A model generated the notes under the pieces. It saw only the letters and a list, made by a program, of their open reading frames with translations, had not been told where the DNA came from and did not search any database. DNA of 42,835 nucleotides, from contig JADGJT010000187.1 of the NCBI GenBank assembly GCA_027604005.1, forward strand, positions 1-42,835. The letters run 5' to 3'. The position numbers were made by a program, and so were the translations under genes. Shown here piece by piece: positions 12,401 through 22,600 of this stretch. Every line of letters starts with the position of its first letter. The stretch's first letter is position 1. This DNA is from Dinochytrium kinnereticum (taxonomy: Eukaryota; Chytridiomycota; Chytridiomycetes; Chytridiales; Chytridiaceae).

Positions 12401-14437
12401 GTCTTCCCCTCGGCCAACTCTGATGGTTTCTCAATTGAGGCAATTGTTGACTCTTCGTCCGTCTCATCTGTCTCATCTCTTGTCTACAAGTGGGGTAACT
12501 GCGCATCGAATGACCCGAGGGTGTCTAGGATCGACTTCAATAGGACCTCTAACTTCGCCTCCGACATCAAGAGCCGTGACCTCAGGACCTTAAAGTTTGC
12601 TGCTGGCACCTTGAGGCCTGCTGCTAGATACTGCGTGTCAGTTGCCGTTACTGATGGCACTACCAACGGCTATGCCGAGTACAGGTTCGTAACCAGAAGT
12701 GCTCCCGAGGCCGGATTCTGCCAGATGAGCGGCACTAAGTACCAGTGTATTGGTTTCACCACGGATCCGCAGTCGTTCCCTCTTTACTACTCATTCTTTG
12801 TCCGCAGTGGGAGCGACCAGCCTTGGAGTCTTGTTCAGCCTCGGTCTACCTCTTCTATTTTCGATGCGTCGACCTTAGCTGGTGTCTCGTATCAAGTTCA
12901 AGCTCAGGTCTCCGACGCTGCTGGATCAATTGGTCGATGGGATAAGGTCGAGACAGTTTCTGGTGGTTCTAGGCTGCGAAAGAGGCAGGCTAGTTGCGCG
13001 ACGCCATCTTGCATCCTTAACCAGGCCATAACGAACTACCAGCAGACAAAGAACGTTGCGGCTGCCGAGCGAGCTTTGGGTATTGCGACCTTGTCCATTA
13101 AGCCTTCGGACAGCAACTTCGGTTTGGCTATGCAACTTATTAATTCGATCGCCAATGATGTGACCGTTGATACTCAGGTGCACGGACCCTTCCTAGTCAA
13201 TCAGTTAAGCAACATTGTGGGTGCCGGCTATGGCCTTCAAAAGAGTGACTGGAACTCGGTTATTACTCTAGCAAAGCAATTGATAGTTAGTATCAAGAGC
13301 AGTGGAAAGGCTGAGGTCCCGGCCAACTGTGTTGGATCTGCCTCTTCATCCCAATTGTTGGCGATTGTTGATCAGATCTATGGAATGGCCGTTTCTACTT
13401 CTCAGAGCGATGCTGACAAGAAGGACCTCCTAATTAAACTCTCGGATGTCCTCGGTCACGTTGAGACTTGTACTGCCAGAAGGAAGGCTGCCCAGGAAAA
13501 CCCCTTGACTTTCGCTTCCAAGTATATGGGACGTCGTATTGGTGTTACCTTCGTGGATCAAGCATCCTCTTACTGCAGCTTTACTGTTGGAGCCAACCAG
13601 GTCGACACGTCATCGAAGACTGTCACTTACGGCTGCGGTAGCTATGACGCGAAGGTGTTCCCTAACAACTCAGCTGTTTTCGACGCCAACCCGATCTTAA
13701 CTGATGTAGCCCTCTGGGATGTGAGGCAAGAGATGTCCGTCGGCCTGAAGGGAGTTATTGTCACATCTATTCCTATCGAAAACAGCTTCGATGCTAAATA
13801 CAAGCTTAGCACCTATGTCATCCCCGACCCTGACAACGCGAACGCCATCGACTACTCGAAGAACAAGTACCCGGACCAAAGCTTCCGCCCTCAATGCTCA
13901 ACCTTTGACTTGAAGAGTCAGGAATGGTCAACTGACTCATGCATTCCTCAAAGGGTCGCTGGGAACGCCGTGGAATGTAGATGCAACAAAGTTTCCACTA
14001 TCGGGCTTGCAGCAAAGGCTATACCGCCCCCGTCGGACGTCAGCGTAAACAGCAGCGGCTCCTCAAATGCGGGTGCTATTGCTGGAGGTACTATTGCGGC
14101 TGCGATTGTCGTTGCCGCCATTGCAGGTCTCGTGTGGTACCTCAGGAAGAAGGGATCCGCAAACAAGACTAAGGAGGCTCCTCTTCCCACAACCACGACG
14201 CAGGCGGCAGCAATGTCAAAGAGGCTATCAAAGAAGGAGTCTCAGATTGAAAAGTCCGCCGCGATCGCGTCCAGGACGTCAGATACGACTCCTGGAAGAA
14301 CGGCGGAGGAGCTAGAGATCGTTGTGGACAATGCTCCACTGGCGGTTCGAGCGTCTCGTGCGCGCGCCAAGCTTCCTGAATACGTTCGCCCTCCCTCGTA
14401 TGAGGAGCATTTGTCGAGGAGAGGACGCTCCAAATAA
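6474..14437 (+). CDS. Giant membrane glycosyltransferase fused to a REJ/GPS-like adhesion ectodomain
   Basis: Eleven exons (6474-6662, 6737-6776, 6825-6944, 6993-7215, 7291-7600, 7669-8275, 8343-9411, 9481-9682, 9766-9926, 9995-10156, 10225-14437) give 2431 residues. Order: short cytosolic N-terminus, signal-anchor TM (37-55), EGF-like module (CSGHG...GECLCDLGYTGPSC, about 84-113), GT-B/GT4-like domain (about 128-496), GT2 domain (about 538-760; VVLVDDGSTDPE, then FVDDDDYS as metal-binding Asp cluster), an unassigned region, an IPT/TIG-like sandwich (about 1090-1166), a long Ser/Thr-rich REJ/PKD-like region (about 1425-1940), a dibasic RLRKR site (about 1944), a GAIN/GPS-like Cys module (about 2252-2290), a second TM (about 2309-2335) and a basic tail with PPSY. 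Two TMs would put everything between them in the lumen or outside the cell. Domain calls beyond GT2 and EGF rest on motif shape. The fusion lies in continuous exons: exon 11 alone holds 1400 codons. Confidence 0.85.
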
Positions 14438-14872
14438 GGCCTCATTCACATTTGTCACATCCACCGTTTCGACTTGTTCATTAACTTTCGCCGCCTATGT
14501 TTGTCGGCGCGCTACCCCTAGTTTTAAATTGCGTTGAGCCCTCGCCCCATGTTTAATCATGTGTCTTATATTACCCCTCACCTCCTCTCCACACGCAGCT
14601 TGATGCACCCCAAAGGTCGAATATTTTTCCGTTGGTTTTTTTTTTGTTACTTTATCCTACATATCTTCATCATTCCTATTTAATGCCCCAAGTTTCTTCA
14701 CATTTCTTTTTGTTTTTCTTTGTAAAAACTGCAGTCGCTTCAAGTTTGGATTTTTTTGGTGGGCTGAGGCCAGTGAAGGCTGGTTTGGAAGCGACAACGA
14801 CATAGGGTAAATAAATAGCCTGAACAACTCAATCTTGGCTTCGAATGAATGCTTAAAATATATTACAATGCT
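14438..14872. other. 435-bp tail-to-tail spacer with possible hairpin
   Basis: Long 3' region between the glycosyltransferase fusion gene and NSMCE3. It holds T-rich tracts (around 14635-14645 and 14701-14722) and an inverted repeat: GTCGCTTC at 14734-14741 pairs with GAAGCGAC at 14788-14795 across a 46-nt loop. No open frame or tRNA is seen. Confidence 0.4.
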
Positions 14873-15871
14873 CTATGCTGTAGCTCTCTGGACGGCGATC
14901 TTTATCGCATCTACACTTAGTTGCGGAAATACCTTAAAGAAAAAATAAAAATAAATAAATATCATTGTATGAACTTCACATGCCATATTTACCTCTGTCA
15001 AAAAGCTGATAAGGGAATCACCACCAAACTCAACTTTGGCTCGGGGTCCCCAAAAGACGTCAAAAGACTCAAACTCGCTTCCAACTCGCTGTCCCTTGAC
15101 TTTACCCAAATATCCCTCTTTAACAAAAAGTTCGATGAGGTCCAGGACACTCCCATACGACTCTTCCAATGACCCTTCGAACTTTTTCAGGTATTTTCGT
15201 AGGCTTTCTATTGGCGAATTAGTCATGAAAACAACATGTAATGTCATCTAACCCTCCGGCATTGTTTGTCCTGAGGCACAAATCACGGAAAGAGTTACGC
15301 ATAGCAAAACGGTATATGAAAGTTCAGACGTCGCTATTGCCATGTCCTCTGTTTCCTCGGGAGGCAAAACCGATCGGAGCACATAGCTGTTACTCTTCGA
15401 GCCTTCAACCAACTTTAGCCCGTGCAATTAAACAAATCCCGTACTTTGTGAGCTTAAGCCGTCCTTTGGTCCAGTCTTTCGTTCTCTTACAGGCAAATTA
15501 ACCAGCTCAACGCCAAACAGCATCCGTAGCCTTTCCTGTGCCCTCTCGAAAATAGCTTGGAATGCACGGCTGTTGTCGACTAACCGTCATAAGGACGGAT
15601 TTCAAAATGCTTAATTCTCTCACCCCTTTTAACTAGATCATCTTTCTTGATATTCGTTCGTTTTGTCTCAGCACATAGGGCAAACCGGACAATAGCCTTA
15701 ACTTGGCGATCAATCTCCTACTGAACATCAGAGAAAGCGTACGTCGCCGATTTAATTATAGACACCAACGTCTTCGCTCTGCTCCTTCAGATATTTCTCA
15801 GACGGGTGTGTTCTGCGATGCTGCAGCGCCTGGTCGTCGTCGCTTGAGGCTTCTCCTTCGGACAAGGCCAT
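14873..15871 (-). CDS. NSMCE3: Non-SMC element 3, MAGE-domain subunit of SMC5/6
   Basis: Six exons (15871-15770, 15717-15624, 15579-15491, 15412-15253, 15207-14993, 14932-14873) give 239 residues. After an acidic leader the protein shows the MAGE winged-helix blocks: EIDRQVKAIVRFALCAETKR, RAFQAIFERAQERLRMLFGVEL, then LIELFVKEGYLGKVKG and the hallmark FDVFWGPRAKVEF. A single short MAGE protein in a fungus corresponds to Nse3. It joins Nse1 and Nse4 on the head of the SMC5/6 complex and stimulates its ubiquitin ligase in DNA repair. The first donor (GTTGGT) is weak, so the first junction is the least certain. The start codon is 23 bp from that of the divergent neighbour. Confidence 0.85.
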
Positions 15872-15894
15872 GGTTGTCAAACTGCAGTACAGTA
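15872..15894. promoter_or_regulatory. 23-bp bidirectional promoter
   Basis: Only 23 bp separate the start codons of NSMCE3 (minus) and the tail-anchored coiled-coil gene (plus). The plus-strand start could be placed otherwise: an out-of-frame ATG lies at 15870. Confidence 0.4.
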
Positions 15895-16902
15895 ATGTTG
15901 CTCGTCATACAAGAGGTATGGGTTGATGAGCTAGGCAGTCCGCAGACGAGGCCTGGGCAACAGCTGCTGGTCCCGGAAGTCAGCTCCGGTGCGCATGTTT
16001 TCAAGGTTGCCAGTTTGACAGAAGAGAACCTGGACCTTCTGGAGCCGATCATTGACTCTCATGGGGTCAGCTATGAGGGTTTGGCGATGGTGCTTGAAAC
16101 TAGTTCCTCACCTTGCCTGTAGACGAGACAGCAATTCCGTTTCCGATAAACTTCTCTGTGCTAAAAGGTGCTCTCGTGGATGCTTTTGAAACGGCTGGAA
16201 TAGAGGATCCTCTGGTTCTTCAGATTGGATTCAGATTCTTTAGAGCCCTGTCACCAGTTGCAAAGGCCGCTTTGAAGTCACATCTTGATTCTCCCCCTGG
16301 TATGTGGGCACGGTTTTTTCTTGATAGGCACTGATATCTTTTGATCAGGATTTCAAAATAAGGCATCGCAAACCACCACGGGCGAGAGGGCCATACGAGA
16401 GTTCCTATACGACCTACAAACTTATCGGAACTTGTTGAACGAAATAACTGAGCTGCAGCGGCATACGGAAGCGCGACATCTTGCTGCTCAAAAGGCAGAA
16501 AACAAATTACGACTTATTGATGGCAGAGTTTTGAACTTGAGTGAGACGATGCGTATTGCCAATAGACAAAGCTCTTTGTTGACGAACAAGCTTGAGACCT
16601 TGACCAAATCGCATTCGGAATCGTTTCAGAAGCTGAGCTTATTGAAAAGTAGGCTACAGAACTGTTCAAAAGCGCTCAGTTCAAACGAAAAAAAAGTATA
16701 TATATCTATTGTTTGTTTGCTGCTTTTAAAATCCCGTTCCAATTAATGACTTTACATGGGACAGCTCCAAGCACTCACTGGAGCCTCAGCCAAGCCCAAA
16801 GACCACCTATATCACAGTATACTGAAGGACATACGATACTCTCTGCCAATCGCCGCTGCCTTACTCCTTATTGTGACGTATCTCATCACATCGTTGGCCT
16901 AG
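15895..16902 (+). CDS. Unidentified tail-anchored coiled-coil protein
   Basis: Four exons (15895-16078, 16123-16299, 16349-16695, 16765-16902) give 281 residues. The N-terminal half is globular and slightly acidic (ENLDLLEPIIDSHG, then LVLQIGFRFFRALSPVAKAA). The middle (about 140-240) is a heptad-rich coiled coil (LRLIDGRVLNLSETMRIANR, LTNKLETLTKSHSESFQKLS). The C-terminus is one hydrophobic segment, LPIAAALLLIVTYLITSLA, directly before the stop, so the protein should be tail-anchored with the coiled coil in the cytosol. This layout suits SNARE-like, Golgi-tether or outer-membrane adaptor proteins, but I see no family signature. Its stop codon ends 3 bp before the LMBRD2 stop on the other strand. 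Confidence 0.65.
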
Positions 16903-16905
16903 CCT

Positions 16906-19529
16906 TCAAACGTCATCAAAGATGTTCCTAGGGCCAGTCTTTTTCGGGGGCGGGGCAATCTGTTGAGGGGCTGGCACGGGAGATGACTGATTTGAGGATC
17001 CGAAAACACGGGCTGACCCTACTGGATTCCTCGACTCATTTAATCGCTCGGTACTCGCCCCTCCCCTTGCTGGAGAATTTTCTTGGGAGCGGCCCAAAGT
17101 CGGCGATCTCCCAAATCTTCGAGCACTGGAATCTTCAATCTCGTCCTCGAGACGTCTGTACGTTCCCGCCGCCTCCGAATTGGATGGCTTCGCACTGGCT
17201 TTCAACGCAAAGAAAGATGGTTTCATTGAAAAGCTTGAGCCAGTTGGGAGAGATCTCGACAGGACGGGTGACTCTCTCAAATTCTCCGTTGAGGTGCTTC
17301 CTATGGCATTGCTGCGTTGGGGTTCCTCGTTGGTTTTCTTTGACTTGTATTTGGCCAGTAAATCTTTCGTATTCGTAGCCCTTGGAGTGTTCCTATTTCG
17401 ATCTGTACCGAAATTTCCGCCCCTCACATTCTCTTCTGGTCCTCCCGCTCGGTTTTGACGGCGTTCTTCCATGACTCGAGCTAAGGTGATTAGTTATCTT
17501 CAAGGGCTTAAGGCAGATTACCTTGTGAGATAATGTTCCTTCCTTCCTCCAAGTCCGAGTCTGACACATTGCGTGAAACTTCAGCGTAGAGGTATTGTTT
17601 TACTCGGAACAAACGCAGAATTCGACCATACAAATTCAGCAGCGTAAGAACACTGAAAAGGAGGACAAGTTGCGGAACCCAAGTTACGAAGCCATCTCCC
17701 AATAAAGGTGTCAAATCTGCTGATTTGCCTTGGTACTAAGGCAACAATATCAGAAGATTTAAAAAGAAATGGATGTAAACCTTCACAAAAACAGAATTCT
17801 GATCATCCTGGGCCATGTTCAAGAAGTTGTAGCAGAGAGGGAACATAAGCCGACTGTGTTGTTATGTGAGCATGAGAGGCCATATAAACTTATAGTTACC
17901 AAAGGTAAGCGCCTACAAAAAGAAGACTGTTTTCGTCCGTGTGGTGGTCTGGCACCACAACGTAGTAATCGAAAATCTTCAACTGGAACAAGACTGAATA
18001 TGCCGAAGTACACATGTACAGCAAAAAAGTTATCGATATGAACTAAAAGCTTAGACGATATGGCATCAGAACTGATATTTACCTCTACCGCTACAAAGGC
18101 AAGCTTATGCTTCAATATAAGTGCAGGAATAGAGAGTGTAAAATTTGTGACCTGGAAAGTTGACTCGGACCAAATCAATGCAGCAGATGAAAGAATACAA
18201 ATCACGCTGAGCGCTCTCATAGTAATAGGCTTTATCCAGATATACCACCACCATACTAGGTAATGATTAGGGAGTCATACAATACTTCAAGATCACTCAC
18301 GAAATTGGAGACGGATGTCACTATACTTGCTCTGGGGAAGCTGAACAAGAGGAGATTTGAACTTCTTCTCCAGGTTGTTCTCGTTTTGAATAATATCACT
18401 CAAAAGCCATGCTTTTTCCAGAAGAAAACGGTATTGCCTATGAATTCATTATTAGATTCGTTATTCTGTGTAAAGGTGTGAACTCACGCCTTGTGCCTTT
18501 CATGCACTCGAATACCGTATTTAATCCTGGCGTGCAAAGATTTGAGATAATCAACTGTAACTTCACTAGGGCGATCGGCGTCATCTGGCATGCGCTCATT
18601 TAAAGCCAAAGGGCACTTTTCCAACAACTTGTCCACATGCGGCCTCAGTGCATTGTCTGAAGCAACAACTCGAGACACATAAGCCACATCCTGGCGAGAC
18701 TGTCAGCAACGTCATTGCGCTTGAATGGTACCTTTGCAACATCATAAAGCTCTGCCTCCGAGTCGACCATAGCCTCTCGAGTTTTCGGAGCCTGCAATTC
18801 CAAGAATCTCAAACTCCACCGTGTGTTTGCATGGTACCACAACTTTCGCGGAATGTCGACGAACCCGTACCCGAGCATGAACGTGCAGAGCAAAAGACCC
18901 CAGGCGTTTGCAGCAGCCATCAAGAAATCCATTAGGTCTCCCCTATAAAATCTTAGAATGAAAGAATAAGGAGTCGCATACATTGTGTTTTTCTTAAGCC
19001 CGAAGATGATGTAGAGAAGCGCAACAACTCCGATCGCCCCAAAGATTGCATACCAAAACAGGTTCTCCTTCACCGCATTGATGAACCTTGACCAGCTGCT
19101 GAATTCTCCGGATCTCATCCTACGGTTATGTTTGATTATTCAAAAGCAATGCATCTGCAAGGCCTTACCAAGCTTGCATGACGGGAATTGTGAACCAAGT
19201 GAGGCTGAACATGGTCCAGTACAAGATGTGCCAAAAGACCCATAAAAACTGCTCAGAGACGTAGGCGAACGGCTCGTCGCAATTATCTTCAGGTCCGCAC
19301 GCACGGTATAGAGTCTTTTAGACGGGAGTTAGCGGTGTGTTCCGGTCTCGCAGGCAGTTACCGAAGCCAGATCCAGCGGAAGGATCAGGATGATGGAGAA
19401 CGGGAACATCCACGCAACAAAGCACGTTACTTGCACGTACCATGGGTACGTTCGCCAGTTCCCAAAGTACAGCAGCAGGTTGGCGACGCCCACTCCCAGG
19501 AGCAGCAGCAGCAGGATGGCGACCCACAT
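16906..19529 (-). CDS. LMBRD2: LMBR1 domain-containing membrane protein
   Basis: Eleven exons (19529-19362, 19314-19169, 19119-18982, 18942-18732, 18690-18488, 18437-18301, 18255-18083, 18042-17900, 17853-17781, 17735-17522, 17480-16906) give 726 residues. About nine hydrophobic segments are spread as in LMBRD2: five N-terminal, then a cytosolic coiled region (VDYLKSLHARIKYGIRVHER) and a C-terminal set. Conserved stretches include FSIILILPLDLAS, MLGYGFVDIPRKLWYH, VVVPDHHTDENSLLF, FPLCYNFLNMAQDDQ and the extreme C-terminus NIFDDV. The Ser/Pro/Asn-rich tail (last exon, about 190 residues) is disordered. LMBRD2 is a plasma-membrane protein linked in animals to GPCR signalling; its role in fungi is unknown to me. 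It starts 139 bp from the divergent CFAP92 gene. Confidence 0.9.
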
Positions 19530-19668
19530 CTTGGGCAGGTTGCAGATTGTGAATGTGCAACAGACAAGTCCTTGTCTGAACAACAAAGAGATCTCCCACC
19601 ATGCCACAACCGCAACGCGTTCGTTCGAAGTCTGCCATCCGCTGTTTGGTCGCTGCTGCCCGACGGAA
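19530..19668. promoter_or_regulatory. 139-bp bidirectional promoter LMBRD2/CFAP92
   Basis: Largest of the eight head-to-head intervals in the window. I looked for an RFX X-box-like inverted repeat, expected for ciliary genes in some lineages, and saw no clear one. Confidence 0.45.
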
Positions 19669-22600
19669 ATGGGTGATTCCGAGCCTGCCATCGCTGCTGA
19701 TGATGGACAGCCTGCGGCGGCACTACCCGAACCGCTGCACTTGGTCCAGCTTATGCTGAAGGTCAACTATCAGGTTGACAAATCGTCGTTTCCCTTCCAC
19801 GTCCACCGCCTCAACGAGCTCAAGCAGCAGGGCCAGATATCGAAAGTTGTGCTAAAGAAGGAAGACTATCTTCATTCCTTCTTTGTTACCTTCTGCGGCC
19901 CCGGTATCGAGGGCAAATCGCCGCCTTTACCAGCCGACGGCACCTCCTGGTCAGCTGGCGTCAGCATTGGCGTGGACGTTCCCCTCATTCATGACGTGTT
20001 AAAGAGTCCACTGGAGCTCTGCATTTTTGAAACTGTGAAAGTTCCCGTGGCTTTAAGCACTGACCGTGCGGAAAAGGCAAAGCTTAATGCCGGGGCTAAT
20101 CTAAAGTTCAATTTGGCGAACACTGGGTTGACGAATGCTCAGCAACGTATCAAACGCGCAAAGAAGAAAAAGGATGAGCAAAACGCAGTCTGTCAGATTA
20201 ACGGTTCCAACGAGTCGCAAAATGATTCCACGGGGGCTCGGCCGGCGTCTATTCTACAAGGTCCAGCCAAGATGCCTGGTTCGTCATATGAGAATGACCC
20301 ACTGGCAATCAAAGCATTACAAGGCTACGGCTATACCGAGGACTCGAGAATAACTACGGCTAGCACCATGAAAGCAAATAACACAAGGATGAATACCGCT
20401 CAAGGAAAAGGCGTGACTGTTATAGCGAAAGGAGAGAGATCCCGGGGTATCGGTTCAAGCATGGGTTCAAAACCACAACGTAGCAGTTCAAAAAGTCGAC
20501 CATCCAGTCAAGATCTGGACCAAGAAAAGGGCCGTAAAGAAAGCCCGCATCCCCATCACTTCGATCACCCCGAGCGTCATACCCCATCTGCAGGTGGTCT
20601 AAAGAGATCCCGGTCGGCTCTTTCGCTTGCTAGCTTGAGTCAGCTAACCATGCGCCCCAAAACTCCACCACAGCCTCATCATTTTGATCATCCTATTTCC
20701 ACACTATTTCCTAGAAAGGCGCGGTCTGGTAGCGTTGGAAAGGAGATAAATCGACAAGATTCGATAAGATCTTCTCATCCCACCGATGAACCTTACGGGT
20801 TGAACACCAACTCCAATAATATCTTACGAGCTGATCGAAAGGATGTAAGTTTCATTGACTCGCTTTTCTTGACTCACCTTTATTGCCGCTTGTGATTAAG
20901 AATGAATGGTTTATAAAAGATTATGCAAATGACTCTGAGCGTCCAAAAAAAGTCGAGAAAGCGAATCATCACGTTGTCTCATTTAAAGTTTCTAGCGAAT
21001 TCTCCTCAAGGACGGTTGACGCCCTCGACCTAGACTTACCTAACTTAAGCTCGAAAGGACGGAAGACGCGACTCTCAGATGAGGATAAATCAGATCGCAC
21101 AACTCAGTATACAGAATCTCTTCTTGATCCGGATTCTATACACTATATGCTCGCTTTTAGAGAAGATAGAGCAAAGAAAGAAAGACGCGGTCAATTTACA
21201 TTAGAGAGCCGAAAGATACTGGTTGGAAAGATAAAGATTGATTTGACGCCTCTAGTTTTAGGCCAAACGAAGATTGAAAATAGGTGTGGTTTCGTAGTGC
21301 CTATTCTTCAGAGACTTTTTGACTGAGAAAAGTATTAGCTGTGAAACTGTGATAGGCGGCCTTTCGTCCATTGCCTGCGAGGTAAAGGTAGACCAGCCAC
21401 TTCTTTCTACAGACCAACAGAAACGGTAAGATCAAATTCTCTCTGCCTTATTTTAAATGTCTCAGTTTGAATCCGTTAGCGATTACCATCGACAAAGCAG
21501 AATACATGCCGAACCTTCCAATTAGTTTCGCAGAGCTTGACAGGGCCTGCAACAATACAGCCGCTTCTTTTAGGTTCTATGGGTGGCCTACTGTTTACGA
21601 CACGCGACAAAGTGCAAACCATGGGTCATTTGTATCATTTAGGGCCACACACGTTATTTTGTGTGGACTGATGGACGAGTATCGATTGAAAGAGCAGCTT
21701 AGCACAGCGCCATTTATTGTTGAGATGCATGATCGTCAAGTTCGGCATGAGGTTGAGATGGATGGTTTTTGCCCGTATTGTCCCTATGGTGAAGCAAGGT
21801 TTGGTGCGTATTCCTTGCTCGTTATGAGAGTTTCGGGTTTACTTACTCCGATGCTGAATTGGTTTAAAGATCTCTCAGACATTGCCAAGGGCCAAAAAAA
21901 TCTACACCTTAGAGTACCAATTTTGCCGTGTAAACGGCCTATGAAGTGTTGCATTCCACCAGGCCTTTGGGTTGAATGTGGTTCGACCTTATCAATCCGC
22001 ATATCGATACAGTATCCGCTCGCTCCAGAATACGATCCTACTAGGGTCATTCTCGAAAGGCCGTTTTACCGTGCTGTTTTAATATTACCGTAGGTATATT
22101 TCCAATAGATTATCTAAAGAATTAGAACGACAATGGTAAAAGAAGCCTGTGAAGTTGAGGATGCTATGAACACTGCGAATAGTAATAGCTTATATATATG
22201 CACACCGGATTTGGAGTCTCGACGAAAAGCTTTAGTCGAGTTTGTGATTGGGGAGGAAGTTGATTCACCAGCCTTGGATATTATTGCTGGGTTTTGCTTT
22301 TTTGATGAAGATGTCAAAATCTACGTCTTCGAGTGTCCAAATGGACCAGGCTTTCAGCTTCTTCAAGATGTTGTTGCAAGACAGTTGGCCCAGTTAGTTC
22401 AATATCGTTTTCTCGTTTTCTTTGTTAAAAAGAAGGCATAAAAAAACTAATATTATATTGTGTAGGAATAAAATGTCTACTCCCGGCCAGTCTCTACATT
22501 GGACTTTTTGGCCATGTCATAAGCGTGTTTGGAAGCCCATTTCGGCCGGCATGGTATATGTTAAACTCAAAGAATCACTGCTCGTTTCTGGCAAGATTCC

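Noticed and set aside
19497..19516. CAG-type trinucleotide run, considered as a microsatellite expansion
   Set aside because: It is short and simply encodes the poly-Leu core of the first LMBRD2 membrane segment on the minus strand.
19390..19668. Upstream in-frame extension of CFAP92
   Set aside because: The extension is the antisense of LMBRD2 exon 1 (the CAG/CTG run encoding its Leu-rich first TM); the ATG at 19669 starts the family-like part.
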